From contig JAWMQP010000002.1 of NCBI GenBank assembly GCA_033283335.1, forward strand, positions 682,001 to 746,000: 64,000 bases of DNA, written 5' to 3'. Origin of the DNA: Pseudomaricurvus sp033283335. Its GTDB lineage: Bacteria; Pseudomonadota; Gammaproteobacteria; Pseudomonadales; Cellvibrionaceae. Positions 50,530 to 59,420 of the stretch are shown one piece after another. The notes under the pieces are model-generated. The model searched no databases. It saw only the letters and a list, made by a program, of their open reading frames with translations, and had not been told where the DNA came from. Within the stretch, counting starts at the first letter, position 1, and each line of letters begins with the position of its first letter. The translations under genes and the position numbers were made by a program.

Positions 50530-53058
50530 TTAGTAGAACTCATAGTTAAAACGGATACCTGCGGTACGAGGCTGAGGCAAGGTAATGTTCGCCCCAAACG
50601 TCAGGCCCAAGCCAGACATGGTTAAAGGCATATGGCCATAATCCGGATTACCCAGAACCGAACGTGGGGTATCATCGTCTAACAGATTCTCCACGTACAA
50701 CACCGTACTCCACTTATCGCCACGCAGACCCGCAGAGAAATCCCACAGGGTATACTCAGGGATCCAAGCCTGGTTGCCTTTCTCAATGAAGCGCTTGGAC
50801 TGGTAAGTACCCGACAGCTCTACAAAGTAGTCCATTTCCATGCCGATTTGGTCTTCATATCGAACACCTACGTTAGCCGCGTGCTTGGCGGAAAATGGCA
50901 GTGATTTTCCAGAGAAGTCACCTTCCACATTGCCCGCTTCGATTTTCTCCATGGTGGACACTTCGAGTGGACGACCAAAGCCATCAACCTGTCCCTGAAT
51001 AGCGTCGCTCAGGTTAAAGTCTTTGAATTCGGCATCCGAGTAAGTGTAGGACATCCACAGTGAAAGATTCTGGGTGGCATGATACTGAACATCGACTTCA
51101 AAGCCGGTACTTTGCGATTCGCCCGCATTGGCAATGGAGGTATTCAATACACCCCAGGCATTGGTGTAGTTAAACGGTATCTGCTGATCGGTGTAGATAT
51201 TGTGGAATACGGCACCGTTGACCTGCAGACGCTTATCCAACCACAAACTTTTGACACCGACTTCAAATGCAGTCAGCTTTTCAGGATCGTACTCGCCCGT
51301 ACGCATATCACCACTGGCACCGGTAGTAGAAACACCACCCGGTTTGAAGCCAGTGGCTACGTTACCATAGGCAAAAACGTCATCATTAATTTGCCAATCC
51401 AACGTCAAGCGCGGCAGGAAAGCCTCGTCGCTGCGTGAATTTTCGGTCATCAAACCGAAAGTGGGATAGGCAAAGGCGCCATGGATCGTCTGATCATCGG
51501 CCGATCCCTCATAATCGATATCTTCCGTCAGATAGCGGGCTTCGAGGGTCACACGCAGAGAAGGGCTGATTCGATAAGCGACAGAGCCGGCGATGGAGGC
51601 GTGCTTGGTTTCCCGGTACATGGGGATCACCGCCCTGAAATTTGGATCAGTGTTGATGTCAGTGATATAAGGACCCAGTAAAGGCAAGAGGGTATCTTTA
51701 TCGGCACCGTCTCGCAGCCACCAGGCCGCGCCCAGAGTTGAAGTCAGCTCTTCGTGCCAGTACATGGCGCTGGCCATCCAGTCCCACTTTTCGCCAATGT
51801 AAGACAAACGCAGCTCCTGACTGAACTGCTCCATTTCATGGCTGGTATCAGAGTCGGCTGAGAATCCAATTTGGGAAACGCCAAATCCAGGGTAGGCCTC
51901 CAGACTGTAATCGGTTAATTCAAAGTCTTCCTGGATGTAGGAATTGTTTTTGTTATAGCCCGTCAGGGAGATGAGGTTGTAATCATCGCTAATATCCCAG
52001 GACAGCTCCAGGTGGGTACGGAAGTTTTCGCTGTTGGTGCCTTCAAAATCATTACCCGTCGCCGGGTTAGGCGATAAATCGATATCGGATTCTTTCGCAT
52101 GGGTACCAACTTCACCGACCAGGTGCGGACGACAAGTATCAGAATACGACGGCATAGTACCGCAACCGCTGGTGCCAGGCACTCCACTCCAGGTAGCGCC
52201 TTCAGCCAGGGTGCCGTGCATAAAAAAATCCGAAAATATGTCAGGAACCGCATTGTCCAGAGCCTTGGCAAACACTATGGGCCGGGAAGTGTATTTTTGT
52301 TCGGAATATTCCCAACGGGTGAAGGCCGAGAAAGTATCGGTTGGCGTCCAGTTAAAGCTCAGCGCTGCACCCGACATTTCACTGCCACCCAATTCGCCGC
52401 CGGTATTGGGGTTCTCGTAGGCACCTTTACCGCGGGCGTAAGCCAGGTTAACACCACCCGCCAAAACATCCTCAATCATGGTGCCGGCTGCGCCGAATTT
52501 CAGACTGTGTGAGTTGTACTCATCCATATCCACATCCACGTGGATATCGGTCTCATGTGATGGACGCTTGGTTACATAGTTGATCGCACCGGTAAACGCA
52601 CCACGACCATACAAAACGCTTTGCGGGCCTTTCACGACCTCTACACGTTCCAGGTCCATAAGCGCCACATTGGCACTGCTACCACCACCGGCGGTGGTCA
52701 TGGCCTCACTGGAAATATCAATACCATCTACCAGAACGGCAACGTTGGGACGGCCCCGGTCAGCGGATAAGCCACGGATAACCGGGCGGGTATCATTTGG
52801 TAACAGTCCGACATCAAACACAAGCCCTGGAGTCAGTTTGGCCACTGATTCCAGATCCTGAATGTTCTTTTCTCTTAATTTGTCGGCTGAAATGGCATCG
52901 ATAGCCAGTGGAACGGTTTGAAGGTTCTCAGCACGTTTACGAGCAGTAACCACCACCTCTTCGATCATAAAATCGGAAATGGACTGTGCAGAAGCTTCGA
53001 TACCAGTAATCGACGAAGCTGCAGCAACCGCTAAGAACAATTTATTTCTAAGATTCAT
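50530..53058 (-). CDS. TonB-dependent outer-membrane receptor
   Basis: 842 residues: signal peptide (1-25), TonB box-like EEVVVTARKR (33-42), plug domain (about 45-160) with VPLAIDAISADKLREKNIQDLES, PVIRGLSADRGRPNVAVLVDGI and VEVVKGPQSVLYGRGAFTGAINYVTKRP, then a 22-strand barrel ending AGIRFNYEFY with terminal aromatic. It imports a large or scarce nutrient across the outer membrane. It is last in the leftward unit of tetrapyrrole-like genes, though 380 bp separate it from the membrane-protein gene. Tetrapyrrole uptake is inference. Confidence 0.95.
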   Translation of the reverse strand: MNLRNKLFLAVAAASSITGIEASAQSISDFMIEEVVVTARKRAENLQTVPLAIDAISADKLREKNIQDLESVAKLTPGLVFDVGLLPNDTRPVIRGLSADRGRPNVAVLVDGIDISSEAMTTAGGGSSANVALMDLERVEVVKGPQSVLYGRGAFTGAINYVTKRPSHETDIHVDVDMDEYNSHSLKFGAAGTMIEDVLAGGVNLAYARGKGAYENPNTGGELGGSEMSGAALSFNWTPTDTFSAFTRWEYSEQKYTSRPIVFAKALDNAVPDIFSDFFMHGTLAEGATWSGVPGTSGCGTMPSYSDTCRPHLVGEVGTHAKESDIDLSPNPATGNDFEGTNSENFRTHLELSWDISDDYNLISLTGYNKNNSYIQEDFELTDYSLEAYPGFGVSQIGFSADSDTSHEMEQFSQELRLSYIGEKWDWMASAMYWHEELTSTLGAAWWLRDGADKDTLLPLLGPYITDINTDPNFRAVIPMYRETKHASIAGSVAYRISPSLRVTLEARYLTEDIDYEGSADDQTIHGAFAYPTFGLMTENSRSDEAFLPRLTLDWQINDDVFAYGNVATGFKPGGVSTTGASGDMRTGEYDPEKLTAFEVGVKSLWLDKRLQVNGAVFHNIYTDQQIPFNYTNAWGVLNTSIANAGESQSTGFEVDVQYHATQNLSLWMSYTYSDAEFKDFNLSDAIQGQVDGFGRPLEVSTMEKIEAGNVEGDFSGKSLPFSAKHAANVGVRYEDQIGMEMDYFVELSGTYQSKRFIEKGNQAWIPEYTLWDFSAGLRGDKWSTVLYVENLLDDDTPRSVLGNPDYGHMPLTMSGLGLTFGANITLPQPRTAGIRFNYEFY

Positions 53059-53438
53059 GATTTAGCCCTACTCAATACTTAGATTTATTTATTAACGTGT
53101 TGCCACAGGGTATCTCTTAATTTCCACAGCAACTGCACCCAGACTATCTTGGAGATCCCATTTCAAAAATGTTAAAAAAAGTAAAAGATGACATTTATCA
53201 ATTATTGAAACAAGCCAAGTTAATCCAGGGGAAGGGCTCTCAAACCAGGGGTAAAATCCTGCCTCAAAGTAGTGAAAGAAATAAAAACAAGCACCAAAAA
53301 GAGACAAAGTCAGACCCATTGAGATATCAAACCAACGTTTCCTACCGTAATTATATTAATGCTAAAACGTCAAAAACCGACACCAGTAATGGAGTCGGTT
53401 TTACGAGAAATTGAAGATTGGTTGGGATTGATTAATGG
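53059..53438. other. Gap upstream of TonB-receptor gene
   Basis: AT-rich control region with no recognised gene. It carries the terminator of the membrane-protein gene at its right end and presumably a promoter for the receptor. Confidence 0.5.
53373..53402 (-). terminator. Terminator after the membrane-protein gene
   Basis: On the minus strand AAAACCGAC and GTCGGTTTT form a 9-bp stem with a 12-base loop and a run of T, 37 bases past the stop at 53439. Confidence 0.75.
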
Positions 53439-54410
53439 TTAAAAGGACTTTCCAGTATCAGGGTTAACCGGAGTCTTCCAAAACATCACAGCCAAGACAA
53501 CGAACGCAGCAATAATTGACAATGAGGTAATGGGAAAATCCAGGTAGTACACCCAAGGCTCCTTGAACAACTCCCACAATACCGCTTGTTCAGGCAAATA
53601 CCAAAAAACACCTCCCACAGCAATAGCATAGCGAATAGCCAGCCCGACTTCCCTCTGTTTACTCTGTGTCCAGATGATATAGCCAGCCCATCCCGCCACT
53701 GCTGCAGTAATCACATAATTGACCGGATGATGCAGCCCCAGCAATCTCTCGTCGTTAACCACCAACATCAGGGTATACATGAACCAGTTCACAAACATCA
53801 CCTCCGCCGCGGCCACACGCGCATACTGAGGTTTGTAACCACGACTGGGAATCCCTGTCCGCAAGCGGAAAAGATTTCGAACCCACAAGATCAATCGGCA
53901 ACGGATATCTTTATTCATCCCCATGTAGATCATCATCATCACACAAAACAGGGTGCTGCTCTGCAGGAAAACATGTGATCCCATAAAGTAAGGCCGTGGA
54001 ATACTGGTATCGCCACTGAACAAGGCACTAACAGCTTCCTTGTCCAGATAAACAATGCCTTCCGCGGTTTTGGCAAGAGCGAAATTATTTTCAGCCCCGA
54101 TAAAATGCAAGTACATTTCAAACCAAAATACCCATATCAAGGCACCGCCCATGTAACCTAGCCAGGTGGCCTTCACCTCATTAGGCTGCGACAGCCCTCT
54201 CCACACCAGGTACAAACCCAAAGCACCTACAACAAAGGCAATCGCGTAAGAGATTGCCATAGGTATACCGGCGTAAATCAAGGTTACCAGATACATATGA
54301 GCAACCATTTTTTCAAGTAGCACCCAGCTAAAAGCCAAGAGGCCTACCATAGGTGCTGAATAGTACCAAGCTTTATCAACCCTTTTACCTACCGCGATCT
54401 GCGCAGTCAT
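53439..54410 (-). CDS. Polytopic membrane protein of unknown family
   Basis: 323 residues with eight or nine hydrophobic segments. His and acidic residues lie near membrane ends (EMYLHFIGAENNF, YFMGSHVFLQSS, LLGLHHPVNYV, WELFKEPWVYYLDFP), which could bind haem or metal. GAGG lies six bases before the ATG. The gene follows the amidase-like gene by 150 bp in a leftward series. I do not recognise the family; transporter or membrane oxidoreductase are both possible. Confidence 0.7.
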   Translation of the reverse strand: MTAQIAVGKRVDKAWYYSAPMVGLLAFSWVLLEKMVAHMYLVTLIYAGIPMAISYAIAFVVGALGLYLVWRGLSQPNEVKATWLGYMGGALIWVFWFEMYLHFIGAENNFALAKTAEGIVYLDKEAVSALFSGDTSIPRPYFMGSHVFLQSSTLFCVMMMIYMGMNKDIRCRLILWVRNLFRLRTGIPSRGYKPQYARVAAAEVMFVNWFMYTLMLVVNDERLLGLHHPVNYVITAAVAGWAGYIIWTQSKQREVGLAIRYAIAVGGVFWYLPEQAVLWELFKEPWVYYLDFPITSLSIIAAFVVLAVMFWKTPVNPDTGKSF

Positions 54411-54561
54411 AAAGTACCTCGTTTGTTCCCTAGAACGGTTATTATTTAATCATTTACATATTAACCGCATTCAATTGCAATGCAGAAAGTATGCCCAAAA
54501 CAAGCAATTTAACGAAACAATCTGAGAGCTGTTTTGTTAATTAAAACAGTGTCAAATCTGG

Positions 54562-56010
54562 TCAGTGAAAAAGTCCATACTCAGGTAAAAGATCCGACTG
54601 ATCTATCACGTCTTTTATGTTAACCGGACGCATATCCAGCTTAAGCTGATTCACAAACCACTGGGCCAACCTAAGCAATTGCATATCACTGCCGTAGTCG
54701 CCAATAATTTGCAACCCCAATGGCAGACCATTTTTTGACCACCCCATAGGCACACTCACGGCAGGATGCCCACTGAAATTAGCAATACTGGTCAGCTGAG
54801 TTTGCAATGAAGGTACTGCCCCATCAAAATGAAAAGCCGGTTGTAAGCTGGTAGGCATTATTAAAAAATCATTATTTACCAACGCCCTCTGTAACCTTGA
54901 AACACTCTCATCCAGCAGGCGATCTGCAGCAACCACATCCGCTGCTGTAATTTTTTGGCCACGGCTGATCATAAGTTGAAGTTTTTCTGGCAGGCTGTTG
55001 GTTGCCTCCAACAATTTACTGCCATGTTCAACACCAACCTCAGCTTCACATAAGGTTAAACTGGCAACCTGATATTGATACCTGCGGTAATCCTCCCAAT
55101 TACAGTGACGTATTTGCACATCATACTTTGTAAACAGTTCTACTGCAGACTTATAGGCTGCGGCAATCTCCGGATCCAAGCCCCAATGCTCAAGGCCTTG
55201 CAGTACCCCAAGGGAAAGGTCGCGAACTCGCATTGGACGCGTGGGAGCGAGTAATGACCTAGAACCAGGACAGTCCGGGTCCGTCGTCATTATGTACGGT
55301 AACATCATATACAGATCATCAGGGCTTCTAGCCAAGGGGCCAACATGGTCAAGGCGGCGACTCAGCCTGAATGTACCTGATGTGCTTACCGCCCCAACGC
55401 TGGGCTTGATGGCCGTAATACCGCAGTAACTTGCTGGAATTCTAAGCGCTCCCAATGTGTCAGTTCCAAGAGCTAGACTGCATAAGCCAGCTGCAACCGC
55501 TGCTCCACAACCTCCATTCAATCCGCCCGCTGCATGAGATAATTTATGGGGGTTATAACAACGTACTGGCATTTTGTCTGGATACGAATTTGTGGAAGCT
55601 GTCTCCTGAACATGCAATTTCCCTAAAATAACCATACCTGCAGCGCGTAGGCGTTCCACCACAAACGCATCCCGCAAGACCGGAATATGATTAGCGGCCA
55701 CCACATGCCCATTCGTTGTTACCATCCCCGCCACATCAATATTGTCACTGACAGCGAGAGTTAAGCCATCCAAAGGCGACAACAACTTTCCTATCAGTCG
55801 CCGCTGATCGGACTGTCGAGCTGCAGCAATTGCTTCTGTTGGTTCAACGGAGGTGTAGCTATTTAAATTTTCATCCCAATATTCAATAGCATGCAATGTT
55901 GCAACCGTAAGCTCTTCGCTGGTGATTTGGCCATGGGCCAACAAACCCGCCAATTCCGTCGCTGACTTTAACAGTAGTGAACCATCAAGCACTGGATTAA
56001 GTGCCTCCAA
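54562..56010 (-). CDS. Amidase-signature-fold protein lacking the catalytic triad
   Basis: 482 residues, full length for the amidase signature family and clearly of that fold (LDGLTLAVSDNIDVAGMVTT; GGCGAAVAAGLCSLALGTDTLG; LRIPASYCGITAIKPSVGAVS). But every triad residue is changed: Lys is Ser88 (AVSDN for AVKDN), cis-Ser is Asn165 (GGLNGGC for GGSSGGS) and the nucleophile Ser is Ala188 (TLGALRIP for TGGSIRIP). So it should not hydrolyse amides. The open frame is intact and conserved elsewhere, arguing for selected non-hydrolytic use (binding, scaffold or another chemistry). The start is TTG 56010 or a later GTG. It lies 32 bp after the PCP_red gene. Confidence 0.88.
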   Translation of the reverse strand: MEALNPVLDGSLLLKSATELAGLLAHGQITSEELTVATLHAIEYWDENLNSYTSVEPTEAIAAARQSDQRRLIGKLLSPLDGLTLAVSDNIDVAGMVTTNGHVVAANHIPVLRDAFVVERLRAAGMVILGKLHVQETASTNSYPDKMPVRCYNPHKLSHAAGGLNGGCGAAVAAGLCSLALGTDTLGALRIPASYCGITAIKPSVGAVSTSGTFRLSRRLDHVGPLARSPDDLYMMLPYIMTTDPDCPGSRSLLAPTRPMRVRDLSLGVLQGLEHWGLDPEIAAAYKSAVELFTKYDVQIRHCNWEDYRRYQYQVASLTLCEAEVGVEHGSKLLEATNSLPEKLQLMISRGQKITAADVVAADRLLDESVSRLQRALVNNDFLIMPTSLQPAFHFDGAVPSLQTQLTSIANFSGHPAVSVPMGWSKNGLPLGLQIIGDYGSDMQLLRLAQWFVNQLKLDMRPVNIKDVIDQSDLLPEYGLFH

Positions 56011-56042
56011 TATCAGCCCAAATACCTCTATCAGAGAGTACC

Positions 56043-56225
56043 TTATTTGATATCTGCACGTTCATTCTTTTGCAATTCATTCATGAATTCACAAGTAATC
56101 AAAGTGATACCGCGTTCACGCGCAACTTCTTCAACACGCTTTTTGATTTTTGAACGTACAAAAACCGGTGCCATCTTTAAAGATTCTTCCGCGAAGATAT
56201 CCCACTCAAGATCCGCATCACTCAT
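56043..56225 (-). CDS. Stand-alone PCP_red-domain small protein
   Basis: 60 residues, almost entirely the domain found at the C terminus of light-independent protochlorophyllide reductase subunit B: LEWDIFAEESLKMAPVFVRSKIKKRVEEVARERGITLITCEFMNEL, with the W-x5-A...P-x-FVR...R..VE..A...G...IT pattern. In ChlB/BchB this domain contacts the tetrapyrrole reductase. Free-standing copies occur in some non-photosynthetic bacteria with unknown roles. Here it lies between two genes of the tetrapyrrole-like cluster. One Cys near position 45 is an extra feature. Confidence 0.8.
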   Translation of the reverse strand: MSDADLEWDIFAEESLKMAPVFVRSKIKKRVEEVARERGITLITCEFMNELQKNERADIK

Positions 56226-56349
56226 AATTCACACCCACTTATTATTGTCAGTTAATTAATCGCAGCTTACTGAGGTTAAGCTTACTAATTGCTATACATG
56301 CTTATATGCGAAATATCATTTTCCTAAAATGAATTACATAACTTTTCTG

Positions 56350-57126
56350 TTAAAACTCTTCCAACAACCGCCCTTTACCCGTGACTTTGTCATTGATGCC
56401 GCATGCCCGGAGTGCATGCCAGACAGTGGCGACATTTATCGGAATCAGGGGTTTTTGCAGAGTGTGTTCCAATACGGGAAACAAATCCACGGTGGACAGA
56501 TTGGTGCCACATTGAATGATCGCATCCACATCATCGCCATCCACTTCACGAACGGCTGCCAAAACATCCTGGATGGAAGTCTCTGCAATAGCTGTTGCCG
56601 ATGGACGGTTCAAACCTTTTACGTGCTTGACCTCGTACCCGATTTCAGTAAAGTACTGACGAACATTATCATCTCCCACTTGGGGATAGGGCGTAATCAC
56701 AGAAATTCGTTTGGCCCCAAAACAGTCCAGAGCTTCCCTGGTTGCCGTAGCACCGGTGGTCAAACCAATATCACCTATGTGTTCACGTACAGCATTTTCA
56801 AAGGCAATATTGCCCTCTACTCCACCCCAAAACGTTTCCGCCGACATACCCAGCATAATGTGATTAACCTTGGCAGATATGACATTACGCAGTGATATCG
56901 GAATTTCACCACGCATAATATCCAGAAAACGTTCAAAAACGGCATTTTCATCATCACCGGTTTTATCGACTTCATCAGACCAGTTACGTAACTCAATCCA
57001 AAAACGCGACGGGTGCCAGCTAACACCATCCAGAATAAATTTTTGCAGATCGTATTCCACTCCGGTATTGGTGGAAGGAATAATGACCCCAATTTGTGCC
57101 CGGCGGGCGATTTGATAGTTGTCCAT
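56350..57126 (-). CDS. Maleate isomerase / arylmalonate decarboxylase-like protein, one catalytic Cys
   Basis: 258 residues of the Asp/Glu racemase superfamily, maleate-isomerase type: IGVIIPSTNTGVEYD (12-26) is the substrate-binding N-terminal motif. The first catalytic Cys of isomerases and racemases is Gly93 here (IMLGMSAETFWGG), just as arylmalonate decarboxylase has MGTSLSFYRG. The second Cys is kept: IIQCGTNLSTVDLFP (C206), matching the C188 of that decarboxylase (SCGGLLTLD). The single-Cys layout favours a cofactor-free decarboxylase or a one-base isomerase. Eighteen bp after an MFS gene; a close paralogue lies at 58500. Confidence 0.88.
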   Translation of the reverse strand: MDNYQIARRAQIGVIIPSTNTGVEYDLQKFILDGVSWHPSRFWIELRNWSDEVDKTGDDENAVFERFLDIMRGEIPISLRNVISAKVNHIMLGMSAETFWGGVEGNIAFENAVREHIGDIGLTTGATATREALDCFGAKRISVITPYPQVGDDNVRQYFTEIGYEVKHVKGLNRPSATAIAETSIQDVLAAVREVDGDDVDAIIQCGTNLSTVDLFPVLEHTLQKPLIPINVATVWHALRACGINDKVTGKGRLLEEF

Positions 57127-57143
57127 AATAATCCCTACTAAGT

Positions 57144-58364
57144 TTAAATCGCTGATGATACCGGGCTGGCGTTAAGCCTGTGGCGATGCCAGCTCCCCAT
57201 CACAAAAAGCGCCAACACCACCAACACAGCGGTACTGGAAGCTGAGAGGTAGTAAGGGCTATCGGCCCCAAGGTTTGCAAACATCGAACCGGTTGCGGTT
57301 GTACCAATAGCACGACCGAGAGTCCCTATGGAACCATAAACACCCAGCACCGTACCGCGGTTAGTTTCCGTTGCACATTGAGACACTAAACTTTGCATAG
57401 AAGTAAGAATCATGGCCGCTCCCACGGATTGCAACGCCAAAGCGGCCATTACTCCCACCACGCTTGCTGCTTTACCGGCCACAGTCATAGCCAGCATAGC
57501 CAGCGTGAATAAAATTGCTCCCGTCAACAACAACCGCGTTTCACCAAAACGTCGTGTCAATGGTCCAATTAATCCCGCCTGGACTATAACCATGGCAATG
57601 CCAGCCGTTAACAGCATCGGCATTAAATCGCGCGGACCTTGCGCAACCGCTACAGCTTCCGCCCAGATTGGGAAAATAGATTCGCCCAAGCCGGCGGCGA
57701 TGTTATAAGTCAGACAACCACATACCAACAGCAAAATAATTGGATGCTGAACTACCTGGTAAAATGCTCGCCATTGGCTAATACGCTTTTCCTGCCTTAA
57801 GGCTACTCGACTGTCGGGTGATAGGCTTTCCTTCATCACCAGAACAACCATTAACAAAGCCCCAAAAGACAGGCCGGCAGCAACAAGTGCAGGCAACTGC
57901 AGATTGGCGGTTTCAAAATTGTCACCGGCCAGAAATGACCCCAACAAGGGGCCAAAAATAAAACCCAGCCCTAATGCGGCACCGATCATCCCCATTCCCT
58001 TGGCTCGATTTTCCGGTGTACTGATGTCGGTGACATAAGCCTGCGCAGCGGCAATATTCCCCGCCATAAGGCCGCTGACCAACCGACTCAGTGCAATCAT
58101 CCAAACCGTGTCAGCAAAACCCAGAATGATGTAACCGATCACAGAGCCGGCCATACTGATCATTAACACTGGCTTACGGCCGTAATAATCCGAAAGTCGT
58201 CCGAGCAATGGGGTACTGAAGAACATACCAATGACATAAAGTGCCATGCAGAAAGTGGCGACTTCAGGGCCGGCGCCCAATTGCAAAGCATAAAAGGCGA
58301 GGATCGGCACCATCATGCCAAAGCCGATCATATCCAACAAAATCACCACAAAGGCAATTAACAT
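57144..58364 (-). CDS. MFS transporter (DHA1, TetA-like)
   Basis: 406 residues from ATG 58364; an earlier TTG in frame is unlikely. Twelve membrane segments. FSTPLLGRLSDYYGRKPVLMISM is the family loop motif, RLVSGLMAGNIAAAQAYVTDISTPENRAKGMGMIGAALGLGFIFGPLLG covers helices 4-5. It lies between the two isomerase-like paralogues, so it probably carries their substrate or product; drug export is the default for the family. Confidence 0.9.
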   Translation of the reverse strand: MLIAFVVILLDMIGFGMMVPILAFYALQLGAGPEVATFCMALYVIGMFFSTPLLGRLSDYYGRKPVLMISMAGSVIGYIILGFADTVWMIALSRLVSGLMAGNIAAAQAYVTDISTPENRAKGMGMIGAALGLGFIFGPLLGSFLAGDNFETANLQLPALVAAGLSFGALLMVVLVMKESLSPDSRVALRQEKRISQWRAFYQVVQHPIILLLVCGCLTYNIAAGLGESIFPIWAEAVAVAQGPRDLMPMLLTAGIAMVIVQAGLIGPLTRRFGETRLLLTGAILFTLAMLAMTVAGKAASVVGVMAALALQSVGAAMILTSMQSLVSQCATETNRGTVLGVYGSIGTLGRAIGTTATGSMFANLGADSPYYLSASSTAVLVVLALFVMGSWHRHRLNASPVSSAI

Positions 58365-58499
58365 AGACTGTTCCAACGAATCCAGATTTGAATCTGCACC
58401 ACCGGCAGATCTTTGGTAACAATTAAGGAGGTGCTTTCGACCCTATCGCCAACTTTTGACCTATGAAAGCCTTAAGCAGGGATAGGATCTTATGGCGAC

Positions 58500-59333
58500 T
58501 TAATGCTCTTCGAGTAAACGGCCCATATTGTCATATTGATCCTTGATGCCGCAGGATCTCAGTGCATGCCAGACAGTGGCGACATTAATTGGCAACACTG
58601 GTTTTTGCAGCATTTTTTCCACAACGGGAAAAATGCCAGCCGTCGACAGATTGGTACCCACCTGCACGATGGCATCCACATTGTCAGCATCAAGCTCCTT
58701 AATCAGGTCCAGCACCTGGTGCTCTGACACCAGAGCAATGGCATCGTGAGCATTTTCGCACTTAAGTCCATGAACCCGATGGAGTTCATAACCCGAGTCT
58801 TCAAAAAACAGGCGTACGTTTTTATCACCAATTGGCTGATAAGGTGTTATTACAGAAATGCGCTTGTTGGTATTTCCTGATACGCCTAAGGCTTCCAACG
58901 CTGCAATAACCGCATTGGCGCCCGTGGTCAAACCTGTCTCTTCACCAACCATCTCCTGAATACGATCCACAAACCCGTCATTGCCTTTAATGCCGCCCCA
59001 AAAGGTCTCGGCCGACATACCCATCATGACATGATCCGGTTTGCAGGTTTTCAGAGAGGCAATGGAGTCGCCAATGGTTTGCCGCAACATCTCCAGAAAC
59101 TGCATGAAATTATCATCATCACTCAAATCTGGATGATCAATCATGAAGCGGGAGAAATGCCAGCTAACTCCTCGCGGAATAATGCGTTGGCAATCGTATT
59201 CCACTGAAGTGTTAGTCGAAGGAATAATCACACCGATCTTGGCACGGTGACCGATATAATTATCCTGATGACCATTGGTTTTCTGATCACGATCACGGGT
59301 TCGACTCAGGTCGATATTATCTGGGAACGTCAT
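58500..59333 (-). CDS. Maleate isomerase / arylmalonate decarboxylase-like protein without catalytic Cys
   Basis: 277 residues, about half identical by eye to the product at 56350: IGVIIPSTNTSVEYD (33-47), MMGMSAETFWGG with Gly at 105, ISVITPYQPIGDKNV, and INVATVWHALRSCGI. The second Cys is replaced by Val225 (IVQVGTNLSTAGIFP). I checked the codon (GTG) in the sequence. Thus neither catalytic Cys of the superfamily is present, while all else is conserved. It may act without thiol chemistry or may pair with the Cys-bearing paralogue. It lies 87 bp after the acyl-CoA-dehydrogenase-like gene. Confidence 0.88.
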   Translation of the reverse strand: MTFPDNIDLSRTRDRDQKTNGHQDNYIGHRAKIGVIIPSTNTSVEYDCQRIIPRGVSWHFSRFMIDHPDLSDDDNFMQFLEMLRQTIGDSIASLKTCKPDHVMMGMSAETFWGGIKGNDGFVDRIQEMVGEETGLTTGANAVIAALEALGVSGNTNKRISVITPYQPIGDKNVRLFFEDSGYELHRVHGLKCENAHDAIALVSEHQVLDLIKELDADNVDAIVQVGTNLSTAGIFPVVEKMLQKPVLPINVATVWHALRSCGIKDQYDNMGRLLEEH

Positions 59334-59420
59334 TGCCGACTCCTAAACATAAAGGCGTGGTCACCATTCGGCTATAGCCGGATGCAGCCACTTCTCGCAT
59401 ATAAAAGAAAAAGAAGCTCG

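Noticed and set aside
53092..53319. 75-codon frame upstream of the TonB receptor
   Set aside because: AT-rich, hydrophobic by chance, no ribosome site; treated as control region.
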